Positions 27,714-35,619 of a DNA stretch of 64,000 bases are shown one piece after another. The position numbers and the translations under genes are program-made. The notes below the pieces were generated by a model. The model worked only from the letters and a program-made list of their open reading frames with translations. It made no database searches and had not been told where the DNA came from. The DNA comes from Desulfotignum sp. (GTDB lineage Bacteria; Desulfobacterota; Desulfobacteria; Desulfobacterales; Desulfobacteraceae): positions 37,535 to 101,534 of the forward strand of contig JAGYOW010000006.1 of the NCBI GenBank assembly GCA_018399285.1, read 5' to 3'. Position 1 is the stretch's first letter. The number at the start of each line of letters is the position of its first letter.

Positions 27714-27786
27714 AACCTGCCTTTCATTTACAAAGGGGTTTATACCAAAAAAAAATGTACCACCTTTTCCACCCGGGAGCAATACC

Positions 27787-27814
27787 TTGATTTTCAGGGG
27801 AAGTCAGATATAAT
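27787..27814 (+). promoter_or_regulatory. Sigma-70-type promoter of mobA
   Basis: TTGATT (27787-27792) and a consensus TATAAT (27809-27814) are 16 bases apart, about 35 bases ahead of the first mobA start candidate and divergent from pyrR. Confidence 0.75.
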
Positions 27815-27847
27815 GCATCCGCATGGATGAGCATTGACAAAGGATGG

Positions 27848-28453
27848 ATGCCAATGGAGCTGGACTGCACAGGGGTGATTCTGGCCGGCGGGAAAAACAG
27901 CCGGCTTCCGGGGAAAAAAAAGACCTTTCACCGGATTGGAGACACAAGCATACTGGAAAGACTGTGTGCGCTTTTTTCAAAACTGTTCAAGGAAACCATC
28001 ATCGTGGTGAATGAGCCTGAAGCGTTCATGGGTCTGGACATGATGGTGGCAACCGACATCATCCCGGCCCGTTGTGTGCTGGCAGGGCTGCATGCCGGAC
28101 TGTTTTATACGTCCTACCCGTATGCGTATGTGACTGCCTGTGATATTCCTTTTGCCAGTGAGGCCGTGATCCGGCATCTGGTGGACCGGGTCAGACCCGG
28201 AGATCATGTGGTCATCCCCCGGACGGATGACGGGCTGGAGCCTTTGTCCGCCGTGTATTCCAAAGAGTGCATTCCGTTGATCGAAGACAGTTTGAAAAAC
28301 AATATATTCATGATTAAAAAATTTTATAAGAAAAAGCATGTCCGGGAGGTGCCCATGTCCGTGTTGAAACGCCTGGACCCGGACATGGGATTTATTTTTA
28401 ATGTGAACACGCCGTCTGATCTGGAAAAAGCCAGACAGATGGCCACAAAATAG
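27848..28453 (+). CDS. mobA: Molybdenum cofactor guanylyltransferase
   Basis: About 200 residues with the MobA nucleotidyltransferase signature GVILAGGKNSRLPGKKK at the N-terminus, CDIPFASEAVI (metal-binding Asp) and EPLSAVYSKEC in the middle. It attaches GMP to molybdopterin to form the bis-MGD cofactor of formate dehydrogenases and related enzymes. Starts at 27827, 27848 or 27854 are possible; 27848 or 27854 follow AAAGGATGG. The stop lies just before a large palindrome and then moaE-moaC. Confidence 0.88.
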   Translation: MPMELDCTGVILAGGKNSRLPGKKKTFHRIGDTSILERLCALFSKLFKETIIVVNEPEAFMGLDMMVATDIIPARCVLAGLHAGLFYTSYPYAYVTACDIPFASEAVIRHLVDRVRPGDHVVIPRTDDGLEPLSAVYSKECIPLIEDSLKNNIFMIKKFYKKKHVREVPMSVLKRLDPDMGFIFNVNTPSDLEKARQMATK

Positions 28454-28456
28454 GGA

Positions 28457-28520
28457 GGGGTCAGGCCTGCGTTATTGTCGTTATTGAAACCAATAACGAC
28501 AATAACGCAGGCCTGACCCC
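28457..28520. repeat. Perfect 30-bp palindrome with 4-base loop, REP-like
   Basis: The left arm begins GGGGTCAGGCCTGCG and the right arm is its exact complement over 30 bases, around an AAAC loop (28487-28490). Arms ending in GGGGTCAGG/CCTGACCCC resemble palindromic units mobilised by REP-associated tyrosine transposases. It sits four bases after the mobA stop codon and about 25 bases before moaE, so it could also form a strong RNA hairpin. No transposase is in the window and no second copy was seen. Confidence 0.85.
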
Positions 28521-28544
28521 GTGCCTCCTTGAAAGGAAAGATGG

Positions 28545-28961
28545 ATGGTGGAAAAGGATAGAAAAGACAGTCCCGTGACCCTGGCGCAGATGGTGGCAGA
28601 TATCAAGGCCCATCCGGAGTTTTCAAAGCCGGAATGATTCTGGCCCATAACGGGGTGGTGCGGGAAACCGCCAGAGACGGCCGGGCCGTGACCGGGCTTG
28701 AGATTGAAGTGGATCATGCCCGGCTCGAACAGATTCTGACAAAGGAGCGGGCCCGTCCCGGCATCCTGGATATCCGGGTGTACATTCGGGAAAACAAACT
28801 TCTCAAAGTGGGGATGATGTGATGTTTCTGGTGGTGGCCGGCAATATCCGGAAAATGTGATCGCCGCGCTGACCGACACCCTCAATCAGATCAAGGCGGA
28901 TGTGTTGACCCGGAAACCCAATTTTTTCAACAATAAACCTGCCCCGAAGGACTATTTATGA
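28545..28961 (+). pseudogene. moaE: Molybdopterin synthase large subunit, frameshifted
   Basis: From the ATG at 28545 the frame reads MVEKDRKDSPVTLAQMVADI and breaks at HPEFSK. The next frame continues GMILAHNGVVRETARDG, LEIEVDHARLEQIL and VYIRENKLLKVG, and a third gives VMFLVVA and VIAALTDTLNQIKAD. The pieces form a complete MoaE, which with MoaD converts cPMP to molybdopterin. Breaks include a GGGGG-type run read one base short before DDVMF and a shortened G run before ENV, pointing to base-calling error rather than gene loss. The last codon overlaps moaC. Confidence 0.75.
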
Positions 28962-29458
28962 ATGAATTTACCCACCTGGATAATCAGGGCCATGTGCGCA
29001 TGGTGGATGTAGGGCACAAGGATCAGACACTGAGAACCGCTGTGGCGGAAGGGATCGTTGCCATGCACCCGGACACACTGGCCCGGATCATGGATGAAAA
29101 AAGTGAAAAAAAGGCAATGTCCTGAAACCGCCCGCATTGCCGGGGTTATGGCTGCCAAAAGCCGCGGATCTCATCCCCATGTGTCACCCGCTGAACATCA
29201 CCCATGCAGGCATTGATTTTTTCGAACCCGGATACGCACAGTATCAGGATTCAGGCCACCGTGTCTCTGACCGGCCGGACCGAGGTGGAGATGGAGGCAT
29301 TGACCGCGGTTTCCGTGGCCGGACTCACCATTTATGACATGTGCAAGTCCTATGATAAAGGCATGGTGATATCAACGGTACGCCTGATTTCCAAATCGGG
29401 GAAAAAGCGGCACCTGGCAGGCAAAGGATGTCCCGGAAAACAGAAGCCTTCGGTGTGA
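28958..29458 (+). pseudogene. moaC: Cyclic pyranopterin monophosphate synthase, frameshifted
   Basis: The ATG at 28958 overlaps the moaE stop. Successive frames read [66 protein letters not shown] and the signature [21 protein letters not shown] with KSYDKGM. This is a full MoaC, which with MoaA makes the first cofactor intermediate, cPMP. Three to four single-base shifts (for example one G missing in CTGGAAACC) prevent open reading. Since molybdopterin enzymes are central in such organisms, a sequencing cause is likely. Confidence 0.8.
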
Positions 29459-29462
29459 CAGG

Positions 29463-30640
29463 ATGTTGGTCACCCTGGAGAACCTGGGGTTTCTGGGGGC
29501 CGGCTTTGTTCTGGGGTGGTGGGGTGCGCCCTTCTGGTCCGCATCACCGGGGCCATGGCCGCCACTCCGGATGAAACAGGTGTCGGACCAGGCGTTGTAC
29601 CAGCATGCCAACCGGTTCATGAAATGGCGGACCGCTATTTCAAAGGTTATGTCCGGGAAGCGAAAAAAGATTTCTCCACCCAGGGGCAGGCCCTCCGTCA
29701 GACCATGGATCCGGTGCGCCAGGCCCTGGACCAGTATGAAACAAGACTCCGGGCCATGGAAGCAGCCAGAGAACGGACCAATGGGGCTGTTTTTGAACAG
29801 CTGGCCCAGATGGGACGGGTCCAGCATCAGCTGCACCTGGAAACCGGGAACCTGGTCAAGGCCCTGCGTCTGCCCCATGTCCGGGGCCGATGGGGGGAGA
29901 TCACCCTGAGAAAAGTGGCGGAGCTGGCCGGCATGGCCCGGTATTGTGATTTTCAGGAGCAGCCGGTCAAAGGTGCGGGAAAAGGGGCGTTGCGGCCGGA
30001 CATGGTGGTGACCCTGCCGTCGAACCGCCGGATCGTGGTGGATGCCAAAGTGCCGCTCATGGCGTATCTGGATGCGCTGGAGGCGGACAATGAAGAGGAA
30101 AAGCAGGCCCGCATGGCCGATCATGCCCGCCAGGTGGCGGCCCATATCAATCAGCTGGCATCCAAAAATTATGCGGCTGCATTTTCCCCGTCCCCGGAAT
30201 TTGTGGTGCTGTTTATTCCAGGAGAAAACTTTTTTTCCGCGGCTTTAAGTCAGCAACCCACCCTTATCGAACAGGGGGTGGAAAAAGGCGTGATCCTGGC
30301 CACCCCCACCACATTGATCGCTTTATTGAAATCCGTGGCCTATGCCTGGCAGCAGAAAGAAGGCATTGAAAATGCCGAAAAGATCCGTACGGCCGGAATG
30401 ACGCTGTACCGTCGCCTGTGTGCCATGGCAGAAAGCATGAACCGCCTGGGAAAAGATATTGACACCTGTGCGGCAAGCTTCAACCGGGCCGTGAACGTCA
30501 TGGAAAAAAAGGTCATGCCCCCGGCCCGGGAACTGGAATGCCTGGGGGTGGCTTCCCGGAAAATGCCGGATATCACATCCATTGACCCGCCGGATACAGG
30601 GACACGTGTGTTCAAAGAAAGGTCTGATCGTGAAGAATAA
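29463..30640 (+). CDS. rmuC: RmuC-family DNA recombination protein, N-terminal frameshift
   Basis: The main ORF (29516..30640) has the RmuC domain: a coiled coil (about 50-120), RGRWGEITLRKVAELAGM, the VVDAKVPLMAYLDAL catalytic-like core and FIPGENFFSAAL, then QQKEGIENAEKI and a C-terminal coil. The family's membrane anchor is found in a different frame from the ATG at 29463 (MLVTLENLGFLGAGFVLGW) with SDQALYQHANRFMK, so two or three indels lie between 29520 and 29630. RmuC restrains inversions at repeats, presumably as a nuclease. mltA overlaps its end. Confidence 0.85.
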
Positions 30641-31919
30641 AATGCGGAACCAATCCGGTTCAATCCGAAAAAAGTGCCGGAAGCCGGGAAAAATCATTTT
30701 GGCTGCCTTGCTGATAACCCTGGCCGGATGCGGGGTATTGACAGACAAAGAACAGGTCGAGGTCCGAAAACAGAGCCTGGAAAAGCTGACACAAGCCCGG
30801 TACCCTGATTTTTTTGACAGCCTTGATTTTTCAGGATTTCAAACGGCGTTGAACCAGAGCCTGGTTTATTACAACCGATTGCCGGGTGACCGAATCATTG
30901 AGTTCGGCCCGGATCAGTACACGGTCAGGCATATGACGGAATCTTTGAAAACCCTTCAGGCGTTTCTGGAGACCCGTCCGCCGGCAACGGCTGTGAACCG
31001 GTTCATCCGGGACCGGTTTCATGTCTATGCCAGTTCAGCCAATGACAATGGCCAGGTATTGTTTACCGGATATTTCGAGCCAACCTACAGCGGCAGCCTG
31101 TATCCGGATGAACGGTTTCAATATCCGCTGTATCCGGTTCCCCAAAACCTGGTGGAAATTGATCTGGCAAATTTTTCCGACCGGTATCAGGGACATGACC
31201 GGCTCAGAGGACGGGTCAAAGGAAATCAGGTGGTGCCGTATTTTTCCAGAAAAGAGATCAACCAGATGACGGATTTTCATTTACAGGCCCCACCCGTGGC
31301 CTGGCTGGAAAACCGGGTGGACCGGTTTTTTCTGGAGATTCAGGGATCCGGCCGGATCCAGACCCCGGAAAACGGGATCGTGCGGATCCGGTATGCCGGT
31401 ACCAACGGCAATGCGTACCGTTCCATCGGCCGGTACCTGATCGACAAACAGGAAATTGAAAAAGAACAGATGTCCATGCAGGCCATCCGGCAATGGCTGG
31501 AAGCCAACCCCCATCGCGTGGAGGAGGTACTCAGTTACAATGACAGTTTTGTTTTTTTCAATATCGCATCCGGAGGCCCTTTCGGCAATATCAATGTGAC
31601 ACTGACCCCGTTGCGGGCCATGGCCACGGATTATCGGATATTCCCCAAAGGCGCGCTTTGCTTTATTGAAATCCGGTTGCCGGGGGAGGGTTCCAGCGGA
31701 TTGACGGAAGCTTCGGATGGGGAAAATCCGGAATCATGGCCGCCTGTTTCCCTGTTTGTCATGAATCAGGATACCGGGGGGGCAATCCGGGGACCGGCCC
31801 GGGCCGATCTGTTTTGCGGCAGTGATGAATATGCCCGGTTCACGGCCGGTCATATGAATGTGAGAGGGAACATGTATTTTCTGGTGATGAAAGAACGGAC
31901 TGAAAAAGAAACCCAATAA
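30630..31919 (+). CDS. mltA: Membrane-bound lytic murein transglycosylase A (lipoprotein)
   Basis: I prefer the GTG at 30630 (AAAGG upstream) over 30582; ATG at 30642 is the alternative. The product of about 429 residues has a lipoprotein signal (AALLITLAGCG) with lipid on the Cys, an MltA domain (LFTGYFEPTYSGSL, VDRFFLEIQGSGRI, RYAGTNGNAYRSIGRYL) and a C-terminal 3D domain (VMNQDTGGAIRGPARADLFCG) holding the catalytic Asp residues. It cleaves peptidoglycan glycan strands to anhydro-muropeptides at the outer membrane. It overlaps rmuC by 11 bases, implying co-translation. Confidence 0.93.
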   Translation: MKNKMRNQSGSIRKKCRKPGKIILAALLITLAGCGVLTDKEQVEVRKQSLEKLTQARYPDFFDSLDFSGFQTALNQSLVYYNRLPGDRIIEFGPDQYTVRHMTESLKTLQAFLETRPPATAVNRFIRDRFHVYASSANDNGQVLFTGYFEPTYSGSLYPDERFQYPLYPVPQNLVEIDLANFSDRYQGHDRLRGRVKGNQVVPYFSRKEINQMTDFHLQAPPVAWLENRVDRFFLEIQGSGRIQTPENGIVRIRYAGTNGNAYRSIGRYLIDKQEIEKEQMSMQAIRQWLEANPHRVEEVLSYNDSFVFFNIASGGPFGNINVTLTPLRAMATDYRIFPKGALCFIEIRLPGEGSSGLTEASDGENPESWPPVSLFVMNQDTGGAIRGPARADLFCGSDEYARFTAGHMNVRGNMYFLVMKERTEKETQ

Positions 31920-31935
31920 CTCCCTGCCCGAACGC

Positions 31936-32981
31936 TCAATGCCACCGGATGTCACAGGAATTGAACGCCAGGGTGACAGGAATGCCCGGCTGAAGATTCA
32001 GCTCAGACGCCTGCCCGGGGGGGATGCCCAGCATAAATGAGATGCCGCCTGCATCGATGGTGGTCATGATGTCTCCGTGCTGTCCGGTTATATACATGGA
32101 TTGCACCTTTCCCCGGATCTGGTTGTCCGGGATACCTTCCTTTTTTTCCGGCCCGAAGATGTGGATATGCTTTCGCTGGATCACCGCGGTTTTTTTTAAA
32201 GACGCCGGTGCCGGGAGCTGAATGACCTGCCCATCATCCAGTTGCCGGGTCCAAACCGGGTCGATGTGGCTGTATGGACCGGGAATGGTAATTTCCTGAC
32301 CTGCGGCAAAAAGAGCGCCATTGTTGATGGACAGCTGGGTGTCGCTGCACGTGAACAGCCAGGGCAGATCATGGCTGGTGATGACCAGGGTGGTGCCCCG
32401 GTTTTGTCGGGCGGCCAGAGATGCCTTGCGGATCAGGGCTGCGCTTCGGGTGTCCACGCTGGCCACGGGTTCATCCAGCACGGCATCGAAATTGACGCCC
32501 CGGATTCCGTTACCAAAATCGCGCCAGGATCTATAAGGGCGCAATCTTTCGGCCAAGTCATCGAATTGAGTGGCCAAACCGTCTGGCTCAACCAGCGGCA
32601 GGCCATCGGGGCCGAGGTTGAACTGAGCCAATCCCGAACTGATCTCTGATGCAGCAGTACCAAGCTTATTGGCAATGCCTTGTACCTCAAGGAGCGTGGT
32701 GGAAGCCTGCAGAAAGTCCTGCATGCTGGCCAGCCCCACTTCCCGTGAGCGCATGATGTTGAAGGATACAGATACTGGGGTGTGCCGTTGAACCACATGG
32801 CCTGAGGACGGGCGCATGGCAAAAGCCAGAATCTTGAGCAGGGTGCTTTTCCGGATCCGTTGGGGCCCATTGAGCCAAGTGGCCCCTTTGGAAATTTCCA
32901 GGTGGGCAATATCAGCACCTGCTTGTCTCCGTAAAAATGAGTCACGTTGTCCAGACGGTATGCGGGTGGCGTGAAAGTCAT
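31936..32981 (-). pseudogene. Tungstate-type ABC transporter ATPase, frameshifted and with an alien middle
   Basis: The start overlaps the permease stop by four bases. The N-terminus reads YRLDNVTHFYGDKQVL and GPNGSGK; one A is missing in the next A-run, after which STLLKILAF continues. The C-terminal half has LDEPVASVDTRSAALIRKA, LVITSHDLPWLF and a TOBE-like end (IPDNQIRGKV). Between Walker A and Walker B, roughly residues 60-150, the LSGGQ signature is absent and replaced by sequence I cannot place (LGTAASEISSGLAQFNLGPDG, LAERLRPYRSWRDFGNGIRG). The product cannot be a working ATPase as written; mis-assembly or a genuine chimera are both possible. Confidence 0.6.
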
Positions 32982-33667
32982 TGTTTCCTTAGAAAAGACA
33001 GACAGATATTAACACACAGAGCAATGGCCATGAGAACGATTCCCAAAGCGATCCCGTCGGCAAACTGACCTTTGTTGGTTTCCAGGGCAATGGCCGTGGT
33101 CATGGTGCGGGTATGGTATTTGATATTGCCCCCCACCATCATGGCAATGCCCACTTCCGTGAGAACCCGGCCAAAAGCAGTGACCACCCCGGCCAGGATT
33201 CCGTAGCGCACTTCCCACAGACAGGTGCGTAATATATGGTGCCTGCCAGCGCCCAGGGAAACCAGGGTCAATTTCAGATCCGGATCAATGTTTTCCACGG
33301 TGGCGGCGGTGATGGCGATGACAATGGGCAGGGCCAGCACGGTCAGACCCATGGCAATGCCGGTGAGGGTGAACAGCAGGTGCCATTCTCCTAAAGGCCC
33401 CCGGCTGGAAATCAGGGCATAGACGATCAGGCCGATGCAGACCGTGGGCAGGGCCAGAAGCGTGTCCACCAGAGTTTTGATATGACGCTTGCCGGGAAAA
33501 TCAAAATATCCCAGCACAAATCCCAAAGGCAATCCAATGGTCAGGCTGATGATCATGGCAATGGTGGACACCTTGAGTGTGGCCGTGATGGCGGACGTGG
33601 TGGCCGGATCCAGCTGAATCAGCAGAAAAAACGCCTTGATGAATCCGTCAACAATATAATCCATCAT
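32978..33667 (-). CDS. tupB: ABC transporter permease, TupB (tungstate) type
   Basis: This 229-residue protein has about five membrane helices and the ABC-permease EAA loop (LVSLGAGRHHILRTCLWEVRYGILAG), with GRVLTEVGIAMMVGGNIKYHTRTMTTAIALE, a stretch typical of the tungstate-type TupB/WtpB permeases. It passes oxyanion through the inner membrane with the downstream ATPase. No substrate-binding protein (TupA) is in sight. Location beside Moco genes and, farther off, a tungsten oxidoreductase fits tungstate or molybdate uptake. Confidence 0.85.
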   Translation of the reverse strand: MMDYIVDGFIKAFFLLIQLDPATTSAITATLKVSTIAMIISLTIGLPLGFVLGYFDFPGKRHIKTLVDTLLALPTVCIGLIVYALISSRGPLGEWHLLFTLTGIAMGLTVLALPIVIAITAATVENIDPDLKLTLVSLGAGRHHILRTCLWEVRYGILAGVVTAFGRVLTEVGIAMMVGGNIKYHTRTMTTAIALETNKGQFADGIALGIVLMAIALCVNICLSFLRKQ

Positions 33668-33737
33668 TCACCAAAATTGTTAAGATGTGATGATATAACA
33701 GAATAATACATGGATCTGAAACCTTTATTCTTTTTTG

Positions 33738-33986
33738 TCAACGGTCTTTTAAAAACAGTTCATGGTATTCATCTTCCGAGATGTGCTGTTTGAGAAATCC
33801 ATGGATGCATTGATAGATTTTTTCCAGATCATCGTCTGACAACCGGGGAACAAACATTTTCATGAACGTGTCTTCGGAAAATTTCTGCAGATAAAACATG
33901 ATGGTCTGCTCATCGGTTTCTCTGTCCATGCCAAAGGCGCCTAACCCCTGGTAGGTGTGTATGAATTCATGGGTGTCTTTTTTCAC
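33738..33986 (-). CDS. Small hypothetical cytoplasmic protein (82 aa)
   Basis: This short acidic protein reads THEFIHTYQGLGAFGMDRET, then a helical stretch (IMFYLQKFSEDTFMKMFVPRLSDDDLEKIYQC) ending in EDEYHELFLKD. It resembles small uncharacterised cytoplasmic proteins found in deltaproteobacteria; no catalytic motif is visible. A GGGAGC ribosome site precedes the ATG. It lies between tupB and the divergent phoU operon and is probably a single-gene unit. Confidence 0.75.
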   Translation of the reverse strand: MKKDTHEFIHTYQGLGAFGMDRETDEQTIMFYLQKFSEDTFMKMFVPRLSDDDLEKIYQCIHGFLKQHISEDEYHELFLKDR

Positions 33987-34051
33987 GGGAGCTCCTGAAT
34001 TTTTTTAAATATGCTGATCTTTTTAGCCTGATATGGCGGATGAAGCAAGCC

Positions 34052-34079
34052 TTGACAAATATATTTCATCTGATTTAAT
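34052..34079 (+). promoter_or_regulatory. Promoter of the phoU-phoB-phoR operon
   Basis: TTGACA (34052-34057) and TTTAAT (34074-34079) are 16 bases apart, about 145 bases before the phoU start. A Pho box was not recognised. Confidence 0.65.
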
Positions 34080-34162
34080 GGTTGGATAACAATGCCCTAA
34101 TACAATTCTAGCAAAAAAAAGATAAAAAAACAAAATCAGCAGAAATATGCATGAACGGTATG

Positions 34163-34185
34163 CAGGGAGATGGTCTCCCTTTTTT
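34163..34185 (+). terminator. Leader terminator/attenuator upstream of phoU
   Basis: GGGAGA-TGG-TCTCCC followed directly by six T residues forms a compact intrinsic terminator 40 bases before phoU. No + strand gene ends here, so it lies in the leader of the phoU transcript and may act as an attenuator. Confidence 0.6.
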
Positions 34186-34224
34186 CGGCAGTCTGTGGGT
34201 TTTTATTGTATTCAAGGAGGCAGC

Positions 34225-34872
34225 ATGGCAACCCATTTGCACCGGGCAATGGACAAAATTAAAAAAGAGATTCTCGCATTGGGTGCACTGGTGGAGGACC
34301 GGTTCAGAAAATCCATTCACGCGGTCCGCACCCAGGATCTGGATCTGGCACAATGGGTCATTGATACCGATTATGAAGTGGATGACCGGGAAATCGAAGT
34401 GGAAGAAGAGTGCCTCAAGATTTTGGCCCTGTATCAGCCGGTGGCCACGGATCTGCGGCTGATCGTGGCCGTGATCAAGATCAACAATGACCTGGAACGG
34501 ATTGCCGATTATGCGGGAAATATTGCCCGGCGGTTCATCACCTCGGCGGATGATCCCGGCAAATTCAAATATGATTACACGGCCATGGCGGAACAGGCGG
34601 TCAACATGCTGAAGCTGAGCCTGGATGCGCTGGTGGGCATGGATGTGGCCACGGCCTATCATGTTCTGGAAATGGATGGCGAAGTCAATACCATGCGGGA
34701 CGATGCGTATCAGACCATGAAGGCGGATATCCAGGCCCATCCGAACATGGTGGCGGAAATTATCAATATGTATCTGATTTCCCGTCATATTGAGCGGATC
34801 GGAGACCACACCACCAATATCGCTGAAGAGGTGATCTATCTGATTGAAGGGGATATTGTCCGCCATACCTGA
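34225..34872 (+). CDS. phoU: Phosphate signalling protein PhoU
   Basis: The start at 34225 follows AAGGAGG four bases away and gives 215 residues; the track's start is 26 codons longer and overlaps the leader hairpin. The protein shows the two PhoU helical repeats with metal-binding E/DxxxD motifs (INNDLERIADYAGNIA and ISRHIERIGDHTTNIAEEV). PhoU links the phosphate importer to the PhoR kinase and damps Pho signalling. phoB and phoR follow, but no pst transporter genes are adjacent. Confidence 0.95.
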   Translation: MATHLHRAMDKIKKEILALGALVEDRFRKSIHAVRTQDLDLAQWVIDTDYEVDDREIEVEEECLKILALYQPVATDLRLIVAVIKINNDLERIADYAGNIARRFITSADDPGKFKYDYTAMAEQAVNMLKLSLDALVGMDVATAYHVLEMDGEVNTMRDDAYQTMKADIQAHPNMVAEIINMYLISRHIERIGDHTTNIAEEVIYLIEGDIVRHT

Positions 34873-34920
34873 TACGGATATGGCGTTTGAACAACCGCAT
34901 TGAACAGGAAGAGAAACCAG

Positions 34921-35619
34921 ATGCCCAGGGAAACCATTTTGATTGTCGATGATGAAGAAGATATCATCGAGCTGATTAAATATAATCTGAAAACCGAAGG
35001 ATATGTCATTTTGACAGCCGGCACCGGCGAACAGGCCATTAAGACGGCCAGGCAGTCTTTGCCGGATCTGATCGTTCTGGATCTGATGCTGCCGGGCATT
35101 GACGGCCTGGAAGTCACCCGGTATCTGAAAAAAAATGACCAGACCGCGGGTATTCCCATTGTCATGGTCACAGCCAAAGGCGAAGAATCCGATGTGGTCA
35201 CCGGGCTGGAACTCGGGGCCAATGATTATATTTCCAAACCGTTCAGTCCCCGGGAGCTGGTGGCCCGGATCCGGGCTATTTTGCGGCGCCGGAGAAAAAC
35301 CGGTGACAAGGAGACGGCATCCGGTATCCGTCAGGTGGGAGACATGGTCATCGACCAGGCCCGGCATGTGGTGACCATCCAGGGAGAACCCGTGGACCTG
35401 ACCCTGTCTGAGTTTGAACTGCTGTCTTTTCTGGCGGACAAAAAAGGGTGGGTATTCACCCGGGGCCAGATCATGGATGCCATTCATGGGGAAAATTATG
35501 CGGTAACGGAACGGAGCATCGATGTCATCATTGTGGGACTGCGCAAAAAATTGAAATCCCATGCCGATCTTATAGAAACTGTCCGGGGGGTTGGATACCG
35601 GTTCAAAGAATCATTATGA
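34921..35619 (+). CDS. phoB: OmpR-family response regulator (PhoB-like)
   Basis: The ATG at 34921 begins a 232-residue protein: a receiver domain (ILIVDDEEDIIELI, phosphoacceptor in IVLDLMLPGIDG, then GANDYISKPFSPREL) and an OmpR-type winged helix (LTLSEFELLSFLADKKGWVFTRGQIMDAIHG, RSIDVIIVGLRKKL, VRGVGYRFKE). It is a transcription activator; placement between phoU and a PhoR-like kinase supports the phosphate-response assignment. Its stop overlaps the kinase start (ATGA). Confidence 0.92.
   Translation: MPRETILIVDDEEDIIELIKYNLKTEGYVILTAGTGEQAIKTARQSLPDLIVLDLMLPGIDGLEVTRYLKKNDQTAGIPIVMVTAKGEESDVVTGLELGANDYISKPFSPRELVARIRAILRRRRKTGDKETASGIRQVGDMVIDQARHVVTIQGEPVDLTLSEFELLSFLADKKGWVFTRGQIMDAIHGENYAVTERSIDVIIVGLRKKLKSHADLIETVRGVGYRFKESL

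Noticed and set aside
32242-32649. + strand ORF opposite the ABC ATPase as an inserted gene
   Set aside because: Most of it is antisense to recognisable ABC sequence; only part covers the unplaced middle segment, with no ribosome site or known family.
34108-35562. Long 484-residue - strand ORF over phoU and phoB
   Set aside because: It is the antisense shadow of two intact, clearly recognised genes; its His/Gln/Asp-rich composition is typical of such shadows.
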